From Roseivirga sp. BDSF3-8 (GTDB taxonomy: Bacteria > Bacteroidota > Bacteroidia > Cytophagales > Cyclobacteriaceae): a stretch of 64,000 nucleotides of DNA. The stretch covers positions 3,489,001-3,553,000 of the forward strand of contig NZ_JBGNFV010000001.1 in the NCBI RefSeq assembly GCF_041449215.1. Reading direction: 5' to 3'. The notes beneath the pieces were generated by a model. It made no database searches. It was not told where the DNA came from and was given only the letters and a program-made list of their open reading frames with translations. A program made the translations under genes and the position numbers. Shown in pieces: positions 8,355-15,951 of this stretch (its first letter is position 1; each line of letters opens with the position of its first letter).

Positions 8355-9178
8355 GGCTTACCAATTGCGTAATCCAAGGCAATCTGGTGACTGAAACCGG
8401 GAAGCCCGGCCCACATACCGGCATAGTGAAAAGAGAAGCTGTGCTTGTGAAAAGCCAGTCCTGCGCTCATTCTGTGCCCCTCAGTCCGAACACCTATCAT
8501 GGTGCTCACATATTCGTTGAGTACATAATTCAAACCTGCTTTAATTACAGCAGACCTGTCAATGTCTTTCTCTACCTCAGCCAGGAGACTCAGTGACCCT
8601 GCCAGCCTGTAGGTGATACCCATGCTCATCAACGTGGGGAAATACTCTGCCTCGCTAATCCGGGCCTGGCCGGGGTTCAATATCCATGCGCCCACCGAAA
8701 GCTTTTCGGATAGGTCAGCAATACCTCCTGCCTCAAAGACAGGAATGGTCCGACTTCCGGTAGCTTCAGTACGATACGTGAAAGCATGCAGGCGTACCCC
8801 CAGCGAAGCAATCCCTAATTTATGACCTGTTGCTATTGAAATTCGATCTATACCAAATACGTCATCGCCGAAATGCGATGCACCTATCTCCAGGTTTGCC
8901 TGACGGAAATCGATTAATGCCGTAGCACCCATGGTAGTAAATGCGGCCTCACCAAACCGGGTAATGGCCGTAAACCGGGCGGTAGTCTCATCAGCCTCTG
9001 AAAGCCCCGCAGGATTAGCCATGATGGCATCCGTTCCTGTGAGTGTGGTGGTATGGGCCGTGGCCGAAGTAACAGGGCCACGGTCCAGGGCGGGGTTTTG
9101 GCCCAGGGCAAGGGAGGGCAGGCTAAGCATGGTGAGCAATAGCCAGACATAGCGATAGTTGTGCATGGTCAAATGCAA
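8351..9178 (-). CDS. PorV/PorQ-like outer-membrane barrel protein
   Basis: A 275-residue protein with a signal peptide ending near ALGQ. The mature N-terminus (TTLTGTDAIMANPAGLSEAD) resembles the start of PorV, PorQ and FadL-type barrels of Bacteroidota, in which a conserved NPAG segment follows the signal. The rest consists of short amphipathic strands (ANLEIGASHFGDDVFG, FSFHYAGMWAGLPGFSHQIALDYAIG). Its stop overlaps the start of the helix-hairpin-helix barrel gene, so the two are co-translated and probably act together in the outer membrane. Start: ATG at 9178 or, equally possible, the ATG four codons later at 9166. Exact function unknown. Confidence 0.55.
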   Translation of the reverse strand: MHLTMHNYRYVWLLLTMLSLPSLALGQNPALDRGPVTSATAHTTTLTGTDAIMANPAGLSEADETTARFTAITRFGEAAFTTMGATALIDFRQANLEIGASHFGDDVFGIDRISIATGHKLGIASLGVRLHAFTYRTEATGSRTIPVFEAGGIADLSEKLSVGAWILNPGQARISEAEYFPTLMSMGITYRLAGSLSLLAEVEKDIDRSAVIKAGLNYVLNEYVSTMIGVRTEGHRMSAGLAFHKHSFSFHYAGMWAGLPGFSHQIALDYAIGKP

Positions 9179-9288
9179 TAATTGAATAGGTGGTTAAAAT
9201 CAGGCAGTAAAAATACATTTTGATAATAATTTTTATTATTAATCTGAGAATTATTTCTTACGGCTTTAATCTCCGGTAAATTAGATAC

Positions 9289-10041
9289 ATGAAAACCTGT
9301 GTGGCATTGCAAAAAATCTCTCACCTTACTGCCCTTGTATGCCTGACCTTTTTGCTTAGTTGGCTGACTTATTATCCTCTCTGTGCTCAGTCACTGGACG
9401 TACGGCTTTACTACCCGGACAGCAGCCTGAGAGCAGAAGGAAGCCTTCTGGACAGCCTTAAAGAAGGATTGTGGGTGTATTATTATCCGGATGGCACACC
9501 CAGCGCCCGTTTACATTACCGGGATGATTCTCTGCACGGTATACAGCAGTACTATGGCTTTTCAGGTGACCTCATCGCTGAGGAAATGTACAGGCTGGAG
9601 ATGTTAGAAGGTAAGGCGGTCTACTACTACCCTGGCGGGAATAAGGAAAAGGAGGGAAGCTATGAGCAGGATGCCTATTCGGGAATGTGGCGGTTTTATT
9701 ATGAGGACGAAACGCTGAAACGAGAGGGAAGCTATGTGAATGGCTTGCCTGAAGGTGAGTGGACTTTTTACAACGAAACGGGCAAAGTAGTGCAGAGGGG
9801 CTACTATGCCGGAGGGGTAGAGGCCGGTGAGTGGACTTTTTACTACCCTGATGGGCAACTGGCCGAGAAGGGACAGTATAAAGCAGGCAAACGCGAGGGC
9901 GAATGGCAGTATTACGATAAAAAAGGCCGGCTGTATATGACTGGAACCTTCAGAGCAGGCGAACCCATAGCTCCCTGGTATGACGTAAACAGAAGAGGCA
10001 AGCGAAAGGAAACTTCCCCTCCAAAAATGCAGGAGAACTAG
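9289..10041 (+). CDS. exported MORN-repeat protein
   Basis: A 250-residue protein with a hydrophobic signal segment (residues about 12-33, ending CAQ). The rest is about eight MORN-2-type repeats of roughly 23 residues, each built on G-x-W-x-Y-Y-x-x-G-x-x-x-x-x-G, for example GEWTFYNETGKVVQRGYY and GEWTFYYPDGQLAEKGQY. Such repeats form a flat beta-hairpin stack; in Bacteroidota they are common in secreted proteins of unknown role (often labelled YwqK-like). The next gene also carries these repeats in its C-terminal half, suggesting a shared partner or function. The tail (residues 236-250) is basic and probably disordered. Confidence 0.7.
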   Translation: MKTCVALQKISHLTALVCLTFLLSWLTYYPLCAQSLDVRLYYPDSSLRAEGSLLDSLKEGLWVYYYPDGTPSARLHYRDDSLHGIQQYYGFSGDLIAEEMYRLEMLEGKAVYYYPGGNKEKEGSYEQDAYSGMWRFYYEDETLKREGSYVNGLPEGEWTFYNETGKVVQRGYYAGGVEAGEWTFYYPDGQLAEKGQYKAGKREGEWQYYDKKGRLYMTGTFRAGEPIAPWYDVNRRGKRKETSPPKMQEN

Positions 10042-10062
10042 TTTTTTTACTACATCTGCCTT

Positions 10063-10089
10063 TTGCGACTTCCCTGATTCCGTAAATTG
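10063..10089 (+). promoter_or_regulatory. possible promoter of the rhomboid fusion gene
   Basis: TTG at 10063-10065, 17-base spacer, then TAAATTG at 10083-10089, one base short of TAnnTTTG. Weak match; the upstream MORN gene could also read through. Confidence 0.3.
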
Positions 10090-10109
10090 CCAATCAGGTT
10101 CTATTATAC

Positions 10110-12038
10110 ATGAAAAACTCCCGGTTTACCCCGCTTACCATTCTGCTGGTTGGGACCAATCTGATCGTTTCTATTTTTCTGGTGCGTCAATTTGGGGATA
10201 TTGACCCGATCCCTGTGTTAGGCTCGGGTGCCTTATTTGCTCCTTATACCCTGGGTGATCAACCCTTTTCTCTGCTGAGTCATATGTTTCTACATGATGG
10301 AGTATTTCATCTGTTTTTTAATATGATAAGCCTTTATACAATAGGTCAGTTTATAGAGCGTCGGCAGGGAGGTTTAGTTCTGGCTCTGGTCTATTTCATT
10401 AGTGGTTTTACGGCTGCTATCATATTTTTATATACAAGCCCCATGACCATGGGCCTCGGCGCCAGCGGAGCCATTTTTGGACTGTTTGGGTTTCACCAGA
10501 CCAGTCGCATCAATAGTGCTGCGCAAGGATTCCTTATAGGTGAAGTTGCCATTACGATAGGTGTATTAGTCGTGTCACTAATATTTTCCATCTTTTTGCC
10601 AGTAGGGATATTTGCCCATGCCGGGGGATTCATTACCGGGGTTTTCCTCTATTATCTCGCCAGAAAGAGACCCGCAGGGGCAGGTTTCTTCCATCGCACA
10701 GGTGATATTGGGTTCAGCACGAGTATTTTCCTTGCCACCATTGTGATTCCTATACTACTATATACCGGTTTGTCCCGTTTCCCCGTCCATTACCTTCATT
10801 TTTTCAGGTACATGAGTGAGGTGGATAATAAGATTATTGCTACGGTAAACGCCCAATACACCTCTGCAGAGGAGATGTATGAAGCAATAAGAAACGTAGC
10901 CCCCATGCCCGCCAGGGTACTGGATAGTTTGAGCGCCACAAGACCAAAACCCGGTTATATTCATTCCGATACAGCTATTTTATATCGCTATTGGTCTCTC
11001 CGCAAAAGGATGCTGGATTACGCAGTGATGGAGATCGAGCAAAAGACCTATCGCTATCGTGACAGTGTTTGGATTACATCAGATAGTATGCGCAGGGTCC
11101 CTGCCCTGGAGTACTTTCCTGACCCTTTGGCCACGCTCTCCAAAGATGAACAGCCGGAAGAGCCAGCAGATTCTGCCGGATCACTAACGCCTGTGGAAGT
11201 CTATTATGATGCTGATTGGCGTCCGATATCAGACGATCACATGGCTGTTGCTTATTATTTCCGCAGAGGCACCAAAGACAGTCTGGGGCGCTGGCAGGGC
11301 TATGTGGCTGACTATTATATCTCCGGAGCCATTCAAATGAAAGGGACTTATAAGGATAATAAACGTCACGGAGTTTTTCTTACCTATTCCGAAGATAGCA
11401 CCTACCTCGAAGCCGGACAGTATGCGAATGATGATATAGTAGGCTGGTGGGAGGATTTTCATCCCAATGGTCAACTGGCTTATTTGTATGAGTTCGGGCC
11501 CCAAAGTGCTATCATTACCAGGGGGTATAATCTACAGGGGGAAGAAGTAGTGAAAGAAGGGGCAGGTATGGATATACGCTATCATGAGAATGGTAATGTG
11601 CAATCAAAGACTCCAATTGTTGAAGGAAAGCAAAATGGGCAGGCCAATGGCTTCTTCCCTGATGGAAGGCCGCACTATCGTGAAGTTTATGAGGATGGTG
11701 AGTTAATCCGCGGAGTAGCTATTGACGATGAGGGTATGAGACATACCTATGATGCCGGTCAATGGCTGGCTATGCCGGAGGGTGGTCTCCTGGCTTACGA
11801 TGAGTATCTGGAGGAGAATAACCAGATGAAGACTGATACCACCGATGGACCGGCCATCATACGCTTTGATGTGAATAAATACGGGGAGTTAAGTAACTTC
11901 CGCGTGATTAAGTCTGCCGGTTTGCCATTAGATATGGAGGCTATTCGCCTTATTCGTCAGGGTCCTGCCTGGTCCCCGGCCCTAAAGCACGGCTACCAGC
12001 CCCAAATGTCGGAAGAGGAAGTTCCCGTGTACTTTTAA
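10110..12038 (+). CDS. rhomboid protease fused to MORN repeats and a TonB-like C-terminal domain
   Basis: A 642-residue protein with three parts. Residues about 5-235 are a six-helix rhomboid intramembrane serine protease: HMFLHDGVFHLFFNM in helix 2, the catalytic serine in GASGAIFG (about residue 118) and the catalytic histidine in HAGGFITG (about residue 170). Residues about 390-530 hold MORN-2 repeats (GTYKDNKRHGVFLTY, DIVGWWEDFHPNGQLAY). The last 65 residues (PAIIRFDVNKYGELSNFRVI, then EAIRLIRQGPAWSPALKHG) match the TonB C-terminal fold, which normally contacts outer-membrane receptors. Both catalytic residues are present. This architecture is unusual; I infer a membrane-anchored protease whose periplasmic or extracytoplasmic tail docks to envelope partners. 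The preceding gene carries the same repeats. Confidence 0.75.
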   Translation: MKNSRFTPLTILLVGTNLIVSIFLVRQFGDIDPIPVLGSGALFAPYTLGDQPFSLLSHMFLHDGVFHLFFNMISLYTIGQFIERRQGGLVLALVYFISGFTAAIIFLYTSPMTMGLGASGAIFGLFGFHQTSRINSAAQGFLIGEVAITIGVLVVSLIFSIFLPVGIFAHAGGFITGVFLYYLARKRPAGAGFFHRTGDIGFSTSIFLATIVIPILLYTGLSRFPVHYLHFFRYMSEVDNKIIATVNAQYTSAEEMYEAIRNVAPMPARVLDSLSATRPKPGYIHSDTAILYRYWSLRKRMLDYAVMEIEQKTYRYRDSVWITSDSMRRVPALEYFPDPLATLSKDEQPEEPADSAGSLTPVEVYYDADWRPISDDHMAVAYYFRRGTKDSLGRWQGYVADYYISGAIQMKGTYKDNKRHGVFLTYSEDSTYLEAGQYANDDIVGWWEDFHPNGQLAYLYEFGPQSAIITRGYNLQGEEVVKEGAGMDIRYHENGNVQSKTPIVEGKQNGQANGFFPDGRPHYREVYEDGELIRGVAIDDEGMRHTYDAGQWLAMPEGGLLAYDEYLEENNQMKTDTTDGPAIIRFDVNKYGELSNFRVIKSAGLPLDMEAIRLIRQGPAWSPALKHGYQPQMSEEEVPVYF

Positions 12039-12288
12039 GTGTGCTGTAGTTCAGTCGGATACCGGTGATTTTGTCATTCAGCCACTTCTTCGCTGTCAAT
12101 TAGGAATTTAGGTACAGCTTCATTACCCGCGCATAAAAAATTCTTAATGCATTGAAATATGCGAGATGCTTGTTTCTTCATTCAGAGGCAGTTTTTAATT
12201 GTAAACCATCTTAGTTAAAAAAAGAGAATGGCGGTATAAGCAGTGCTAGCAGGTCATGGCTTGCGTTATCAATAGTTAAAAAAATGTT
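12039..12288 (+). other. intergenic region before the phhA leader
   Basis: No gene or clear signal is seen here; it is AT-rich and leads into the promoter and leader peptide of phhA. Confidence 0.4.
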
Positions 12289-12317
12289 TTGATCGTAAAT
12301 ATCCCTTTCGTACTTTG
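12289..12317 (+). promoter_or_regulatory. promoter of the phhA leader transcript
   Basis: TTG at 12289-12291, a 19-base spacer, then TACTTTG followed by C at 12311-12317, a common form of the Bacteroidota -7 box. The leader-peptide ATG begins only 9 bases after the box, so translation of the leader would start almost at the 5' end of the transcript. Confidence 0.6.
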
Positions 12318-12325
12318 CTGTCACG

Positions 12326-12409
12326 ATGAATATCTGCACCACATATTATTGCTACTATTATCACAGCCGGACTTCTCTTCGGATGAATGGTAGTAGTATG
12401 TGCAGTTAG
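12326..12409 (+). CDS. tyrosine-rich leader peptide of phhA (attenuator)
   Basis: A 27-codon reading frame (ATG at 12326, TAG at 12407) placed between a promoter and an intrinsic terminator, upstream of phenylalanine hydroxylase. Codons 7-13 read Tyr-Tyr-Cys-Tyr-Tyr-Tyr-His: five tyrosine codons within six positions. Tyrosine is the product of the downstream enzyme, so ribosome stalling at low charged tRNA-Tyr would be the logical signal for read-through, as in classical amino-acid attenuation. The peptide itself needs no function. It is too short for routine gene finders. The transcript appears nearly leaderless, with no ribosome binding site before the ATG. Confidence rests on the coincidence of promoter, codon run, hairpins, terminator and target gene. 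Confidence 0.75.
   Translation: MNICTTYYCYYYHSRTSLRMNGSSMCS
12334..12405 (+). promoter_or_regulatory. leader hairpin sequestering the tyrosine codons
   Basis: Bases 12334-12339 and 12343-12354 can pair with 12388-12399 and 12400-12405 of the leader: CTGCAC with GTGCAG, then, after a 3-base bulge, 12 consecutive pairs including G-U pairs. The 5' arm contains the tyrosine codons. A ribosome stalled there would melt this stem and free the 3' arm, as needed for an attenuator. A weak alternative pairing (TTCGG near 12380 with CCGAA at 12446-12450) could block the terminator. This is inference from hand pairing. Confidence 0.5.
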
Positions 12410-12434
12410 CCGAGAACTAATTTATTAAACATAC

Positions 12435-12468
12435 AAAGCCCGATTCCGAAAGGATTCGGGCTTTTTTT
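12435..12468 (+). terminator. attenuator terminator upstream of phhA
   Basis: A 13-base-pair stem with one mismatch (AAAGCCCGATTCC / GGATTCGGGCTTT), a GAAA tetraloop and a run of seven T. It stands 26 bases after the leader-peptide stop and 23 bases before the phhA start codon, with no other gene ending here, so it must act on the phhA leader transcript. Confidence 0.8.
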
Positions 12469-12491
12469 ATGCCCCAAATGCAAAGAGAGTC

Positions 12492-13232
12492 ATGAGACAA
12501 CAGTACGAAAATTACACTGCCGAAGATTTTGAGGTTTGGAAGATCCTTTTCGATAGACAGATAGTGAACCTGCCCAAGGCAGCCACTTCAGAATTTATGG
12601 CTGGCCTGGATAAAATCCACTTTACAGCGGATCGTATCCCTAACTTCGAACATACAAATAAGATTCTGAAGGAGATGACCGGCTGGGAAGTGTATGCAGT
12701 GCCAGGAATCGTGGAGGACGAGCTGTTCTTTAACCTGATGGCAGACCGTAAATTCCCTGCTACTACCTGGTTGCGTAAAATGGAGCAGCTAGAGTACCTG
12801 CAGGAGCCCGATATGTTTCATGATGTTTTCGGTCATATCCCCTTACTGACTAACCAGCCCTTTGTAGACTTCCTGCAGTCTCTAAGTAAACTGGGGCAGA
12901 AATATGTTGGTAATGACTGGGCGATCCAGCTTTTGAGCCGAATCTACTGGTTCACTGTAGAGTTTGGCCTCATCCGTGAAAACGGCGAACTGCGGATTTA
13001 CGGTGCCGGTATCCTTAGCTCCGGTGGCGAGACCAAATACAGTCTGTCCAGCGAGCCGGAACATCTGACTTACAACGTGGAGCAGATCCTGCGTACCCCT
13101 TACAGAAAAGATGTTTTCCAGGAAAAATACTTTATCATTGACTCATACGAGGAATTATACCAGAGCATGCCTGAAATAGAGCGCCTTCTGGAAGAAATGG
13201 TCAATGAAGTGCCAGCCGAAGTAGCCAGGTAA
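12492..13232 (+). CDS. phhA: phenylalanine 4-monooxygenase
   Basis: A 246-residue single-domain bacterial phenylalanine hydroxylase, converting phenylalanine to tyrosine with O2 and tetrahydropterin. The iron ligands are visible as DMFHDVFGHIP (His110, His115) and VEFGLI (Glu157), with the same spacing as in characterised bacterial enzymes. GAGILSSGGETKYSL follows, a family-specific segment. It lacks the regulatory ACT domain of animal enzymes. Control is probably by the tyrosine leader peptide and terminator at 12326-12468, which would switch synthesis on when tyrosine is short. That suggests a biosynthetic rather than catabolic role here. A very strong terminator follows at 13294. Confidence 0.95.
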   Translation: MRQQYENYTAEDFEVWKILFDRQIVNLPKAATSEFMAGLDKIHFTADRIPNFEHTNKILKEMTGWEVYAVPGIVEDELFFNLMADRKFPATTWLRKMEQLEYLQEPDMFHDVFGHIPLLTNQPFVDFLQSLSKLGQKYVGNDWAIQLLSRIYWFTVEFGLIRENGELRIYGAGILSSGGETKYSLSSEPEHLTYNVEQILRTPYRKDVFQEKYFIIDSYEELYQSMPEIERLLEEMVNEVPAEVAR

Positions 13233-13265
13233 TCTGCTGAGCGGATTTAACCCAATTTTCTATCC

Positions 13266-13294
13266 TTGCTTTCGGTTGAAATTTTCTAATTTCG
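13266..13294 (+). promoter_or_regulatory. possible promoter of hisHAF
   Basis: TTG at 13266-13268, 18-base spacer, then TAATTTCG at 13287-13294 (7 of 8 positions of TAnnTTTG). The box abuts the left arm of the terminator-like hairpin at 13294, so initiation would fall inside its first arm. Confidence 0.35.
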
Positions 13295-13337
13295 TGACGT
13301 CCGTCGCTGCTTATGCAGACGGGCGTCACTTTTTTTT
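13294..13337 (+). terminator. strong hairpin with T8 tract between phhA and hisH
   Basis: A 12-base-pair stem with one G-T pair (GTGACGTCCGTC / GACGGGCGTCAC), a 12-base loop and eight T. It ends only 5 bases before the hisH start codon, so it either terminates phhA transcripts or attenuates his expression. Confidence 0.8.
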
Positions 13338-13342
13338 GGAAT

Positions 13343-13924
13343 ATGAACGTCGCAATACTTAAATATAATGCGGGCAATGTGCAGTCTGTGATCTATGCCT
13401 TGCAAAGGCTGGGAGTGGATCCGGTACTGACAGATGACCGCGAAACCCTGCTTAAAGCAGATAAGGTGATTTTTCCCGGCCAGGGAGAAGCCAGCAATGC
13501 CATGCGCTACCTGCGGGAACGTGAACTGGATAAGTTGCTGCTGGAAATGACCCAGCCTGTTCTTGGCATATGCATAGGCCAGCAGCTTATGTGCCGTCAT
13601 AGTGAAGAAGGTAACACCGATTGCCTTGGCATATTCGATCTGGCGGTTAAGAAATTCCCTCCCAGGGAAAAGGTACCGCATATGGGCTGGAACCGCCTGG
13701 ATAATCTTAAAGGCCCCCTTTTTGAGAGGTTGCCCGAAGACCCTTTTGTGTACTACGTGCACAGCTACTACTGCGAGACAGGCCCTGATACGGTGGCAGA
13801 AAGCAATTACATACTCCCCTTTAGTGCCGCCCTGCAAAAAGATAATTACTATGCAATACAGGCCCACCCCGAAAAAAGCGGTAAAGACGGGGCCATTATG
13901 CTCGAAAACTTCTTATCCCTTTGA
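13343..13924 (+). CDS. hisH: imidazole glycerol phosphate synthase, glutaminase subunit
   Basis: A 193-residue class I glutamine amidotransferase that feeds ammonia to HisF for the fifth step of histidine synthesis. The start is the ATG at 13343 ([12 protein letters not shown]), not the longer frame, because upstream codons lie inside the terminator hairpin. The nucleophile is in [11 protein letters not shown] and the partner His-Glu in AIQAHPEKS; the oxyanion region VIFPGQGEA and [10 protein letters not shown] are also typical. hisA starts 5 bases after its stop. The three genes hisH, hisA and hisF form a tight cluster; the rest of the histidine pathway is not in the window. Confidence 0.95.
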   Translation: MNVAILKYNAGNVQSVIYALQRLGVDPVLTDDRETLLKADKVIFPGQGEASNAMRYLRERELDKLLLEMTQPVLGICIGQQLMCRHSEEGNTDCLGIFDLAVKKFPPREKVPHMGWNRLDNLKGPLFERLPEDPFVYYVHSYYCETGPDTVAESNYILPFSAALQKDNYYAIQAHPEKSGKDGAIMLENFLSL

Positions 13925-13929
13925 CAAAT

Positions 13930-14655
13930 ATGGAGATCATACCTGCTATAGATATTATTGACGGTAAGTGTGTGCGCCTTACCCAGGGTGATTATGACCA
14001 GAAGAAGGTTTACAATGAAGACCCGCTGGAAGTAGCCCAGGAATTTGAGGATGCCGGCCTTCGCCGGCTGCATCTGGTAGATCTGGATGGAGCTAAAGCA
14101 AGGCATATAGTCAACCATAAAGTACTGGAAAAGCTAGCCACTAAAACCGGCCTCCACATTGACTTTGGTGGGGGAGTAAAAACCGATGAAGACCTCAGGA
14201 TCGCTTTTGAAAGTGGTGCAAAGCAGGTGACCGGCGGCAGTATTGCCGTAAAAGATCCGGCCGTATTCAAGGGGTGGCTGCAAAGTCATGGGCCCGAAAA
14301 AATTATACTTGGTGCGGATGTAAAAGGCCGTAATATTGCCGTGAGCGGCTGGCAGGAAGAGACCACGCTCGACCTCTTCGATTTTCTGGCTGATTACCGG
14401 GAGGCGGGAGCCTGCTATACTATCTGTACAGACGTAAGTAAGGACGGTTTGCTGCAAGGGCCTGCCACCGATCTTTATAAAGAAATGCTTGAACGCGAGC
14501 CAGAATATAAACTGATAGCCAGTGGCGGGGTAAGTGGCTCACAGGATCTGGATGCACTGGAAGATGTAGGCGTGTTCGGAGTGATCATAGGCAAGGCCAT
14601 TTATGAAGGGCGTATAAGCCTTAAGGAGTTAGAGCAAAGAATTATCAAATCATAA
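13930..14655 (+). CDS. hisA: phosphoribosylformimino-5-aminoimidazole carboxamide ribotide isomerase
   Basis: A 241-residue beta/alpha-barrel enzyme performing the Amadori rearrangement that yields PRFAR, substrate of HisHF. The ATG at 13930 is preferred over the TTG at 13921, giving the family N-terminus [17 protein letters not shown] with its catalytic aspartate. The second aspartate lies in [10 protein letters not shown], and the phosphate loops are in [11 protein letters not shown] and [12 protein letters not shown]. It sits between hisH and hisF with spacings of 5 and 2 bases, as expected for one operon. Confidence 0.95.
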   Translation: MEIIPAIDIIDGKCVRLTQGDYDQKKVYNEDPLEVAQEFEDAGLRRLHLVDLDGAKARHIVNHKVLEKLATKTGLHIDFGGGVKTDEDLRIAFESGAKQVTGGSIAVKDPAVFKGWLQSHGPEKIILGADVKGRNIAVSGWQEETTLDLFDFLADYREAGACYTICTDVSKDGLLQGPATDLYKEMLEREPEYKLIASGGVSGSQDLDALEDVGVFGVIIGKAIYEGRISLKELEQRIIKS

Positions 14656-14657
14656 CC

Positions 14658-15416
14658 ATGCTTACAAAGCGTATTATTCCCTGCCTGGATGTAAAAGATG
14701 GCCGTACCGTTAAAGGTGTAAACTTTGTGAGCCTGCGCGATGCCGGCGACCCTGTGGAGCTCGGAAAGCTCTATGCAGAGAACATGGCCGATGAGTTGGT
14801 ATTTCTGGACATCACGGCTACGGTAGAAAAGCGTAAGACCCTCGTTGACCTGGTTCGCCGTGTCGCTGCCAATGTCAATATACCCTTTACCGTCGGTGGA
14901 GGAATCTCCTCTGTAGAGGATGTTTCTGCTATGCTAAGTGCCGGTGCAGACAAAGTATCAGTAAACTCAGCCGCTGTTCGCAAACCGGAACTTATAGATG
15001 AGCTTGCCAGAGAGTTTGGCAGCCAGTGCATTGTAGTTGCCATAGATTCCCGCTATGTAGATGATAAACATGTGGTGCACACCCATGGCGGGCGCACGCC
15101 TACTGAAAAGGAAACTATAGCTTGGGCCAAAGAAGTGGAACAACGCGGGGCAGGGGAGATCCTCCTCACCAGTATGGACCATGATGGTACCAAAGCTGGT
15201 TTTGCGAATGAACTTACGGCGGCAATCTCCGGCATGCTAACTATTCCCGTTATCGCCTCGGGTGGAGCCGGTACCATGGAGCACTTCAGCGATGTATTCA
15301 CCGCCGGTAAGGCAGATGCGGCCCTGGCGGCAAGCATTTTTCACTTTCGTGAAATAGACATCATGGACCTGAAAAGGCATCTGGCCGGTCAGGAAATACC
15401 TATGAGGCTGCACTAG
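14658..15416 (+). CDS. hisF: imidazole glycerol phosphate synthase, cyclase subunit
   Basis: A 252-residue barrel enzyme homologous to HisA; it uses ammonia from HisH to cyclise PRFAR into imidazole glycerol phosphate and AICAR. The N-terminal [19 protein letters not shown] carries the catalytic aspartate; other motifs are [27 protein letters not shown] and [12 protein letters not shown]. Full length. It is the last gene of the hisHAF cluster and converges on the cytochrome c gene; only 46 bases separate them and I see no strong terminator there. Confidence 0.95.
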   Translation: MLTKRIIPCLDVKDGRTVKGVNFVSLRDAGDPVELGKLYAENMADELVFLDITATVEKRKTLVDLVRRVAANVNIPFTVGGGISSVEDVSAMLSAGADKVSVNSAAVRKPELIDELAREFGSQCIVVAIDSRYVDDKHVVHTHGGRTPTEKETIAWAKEVEQRGAGEILLTSMDHDGTKAGFANELTAAISGMLTIPVIASGGAGTMEHFSDVFTAGKADAALAASIFHFREIDIMDLKRHLAGQEIPMRLH

Positions 15417-15462
15417 TCAGCGCGTAGGTAGAATTTCACCTAGTCGTACTTATTGCGCTAAA

Positions 15463-15951
15463 TTACTCGCTGCAGTTTTGCAGCACGGACGTCACCTCTT
15501 TTACAGGGTATAACCTTTGCTGGTCGGGAGTGCCCCATTCCGTATACAGGTAGGTCATTATTTCAGCTATTTCCAGGTCTGTAAGGAGATCGTGCGCCGG
15601 CATTGCCTGGCTGTATGTTTTCCCATTCACTGTTATTTCTCCCGATAGGCCATTTTTTATCAGACAAATAGTGCGCCCAGGGCTCTCTTGCAGGTAATCA
15701 GAGTCTTTCAGCGGAGGGTATAATTGAGCAAAGCCACTTCCGTCTTCCTGGTGACACTGGGCACACTCCGTATTATAGAGTGTCTTGCCCTGGATCTTAT
15801 ACTGGCGCATACGAATGGTCGTTCGCCGTTGCTCTGCCGGGTCTTCAGCTCCATTCAGGTTTTCCACCTGGCCAGATTCCCTATTGTCGCCGCAGGAAGT
15901 CATTATTAAGACAGCTATGGCGATCAGAAAGAATAGTACTGATTTTATCAT
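15463..15951 (-). CDS. cytochrome c lipoprotein
   Basis: A 162-residue monohaem cytochrome c. A lipoprotein signal (VLIMTSCGD, Cys20) anchors it to a membrane, and the haem site CAQCH is at residues 63-67; the distal methionine is probably in the AMPAHDLL segment. The layout is that of class I cytochromes of the cbb3/caa3 branch in Bacteroidota, carrying electrons in the periplasm. It overlaps the upstream SCO gene by 4 bases, and HemJ precedes that, so the three form a respiratory/haem operon on the minus strand. Confidence 0.85.
   Translation of the reverse strand: MIKSVLFFLIAIAVLIMTSCGDNRESGQVENLNGAEDPAEQRRTTIRMRQYKIQGKTLYNTECAQCHQEDGSGFAQLYPPLKDSDYLQESPGRTICLIKNGLSGEITVNGKTYSQAMPAHDLLTDLEIAEIMTYLYTEWGTPDQQRLYPVKEVTSVLQNCSE

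Noticed and set aside
13313-13342. Upstream extension of hisH (ten extra codons)
   Set aside because: The codons are the terminator hairpin and its T tract; the family N-terminus begins at 13343.
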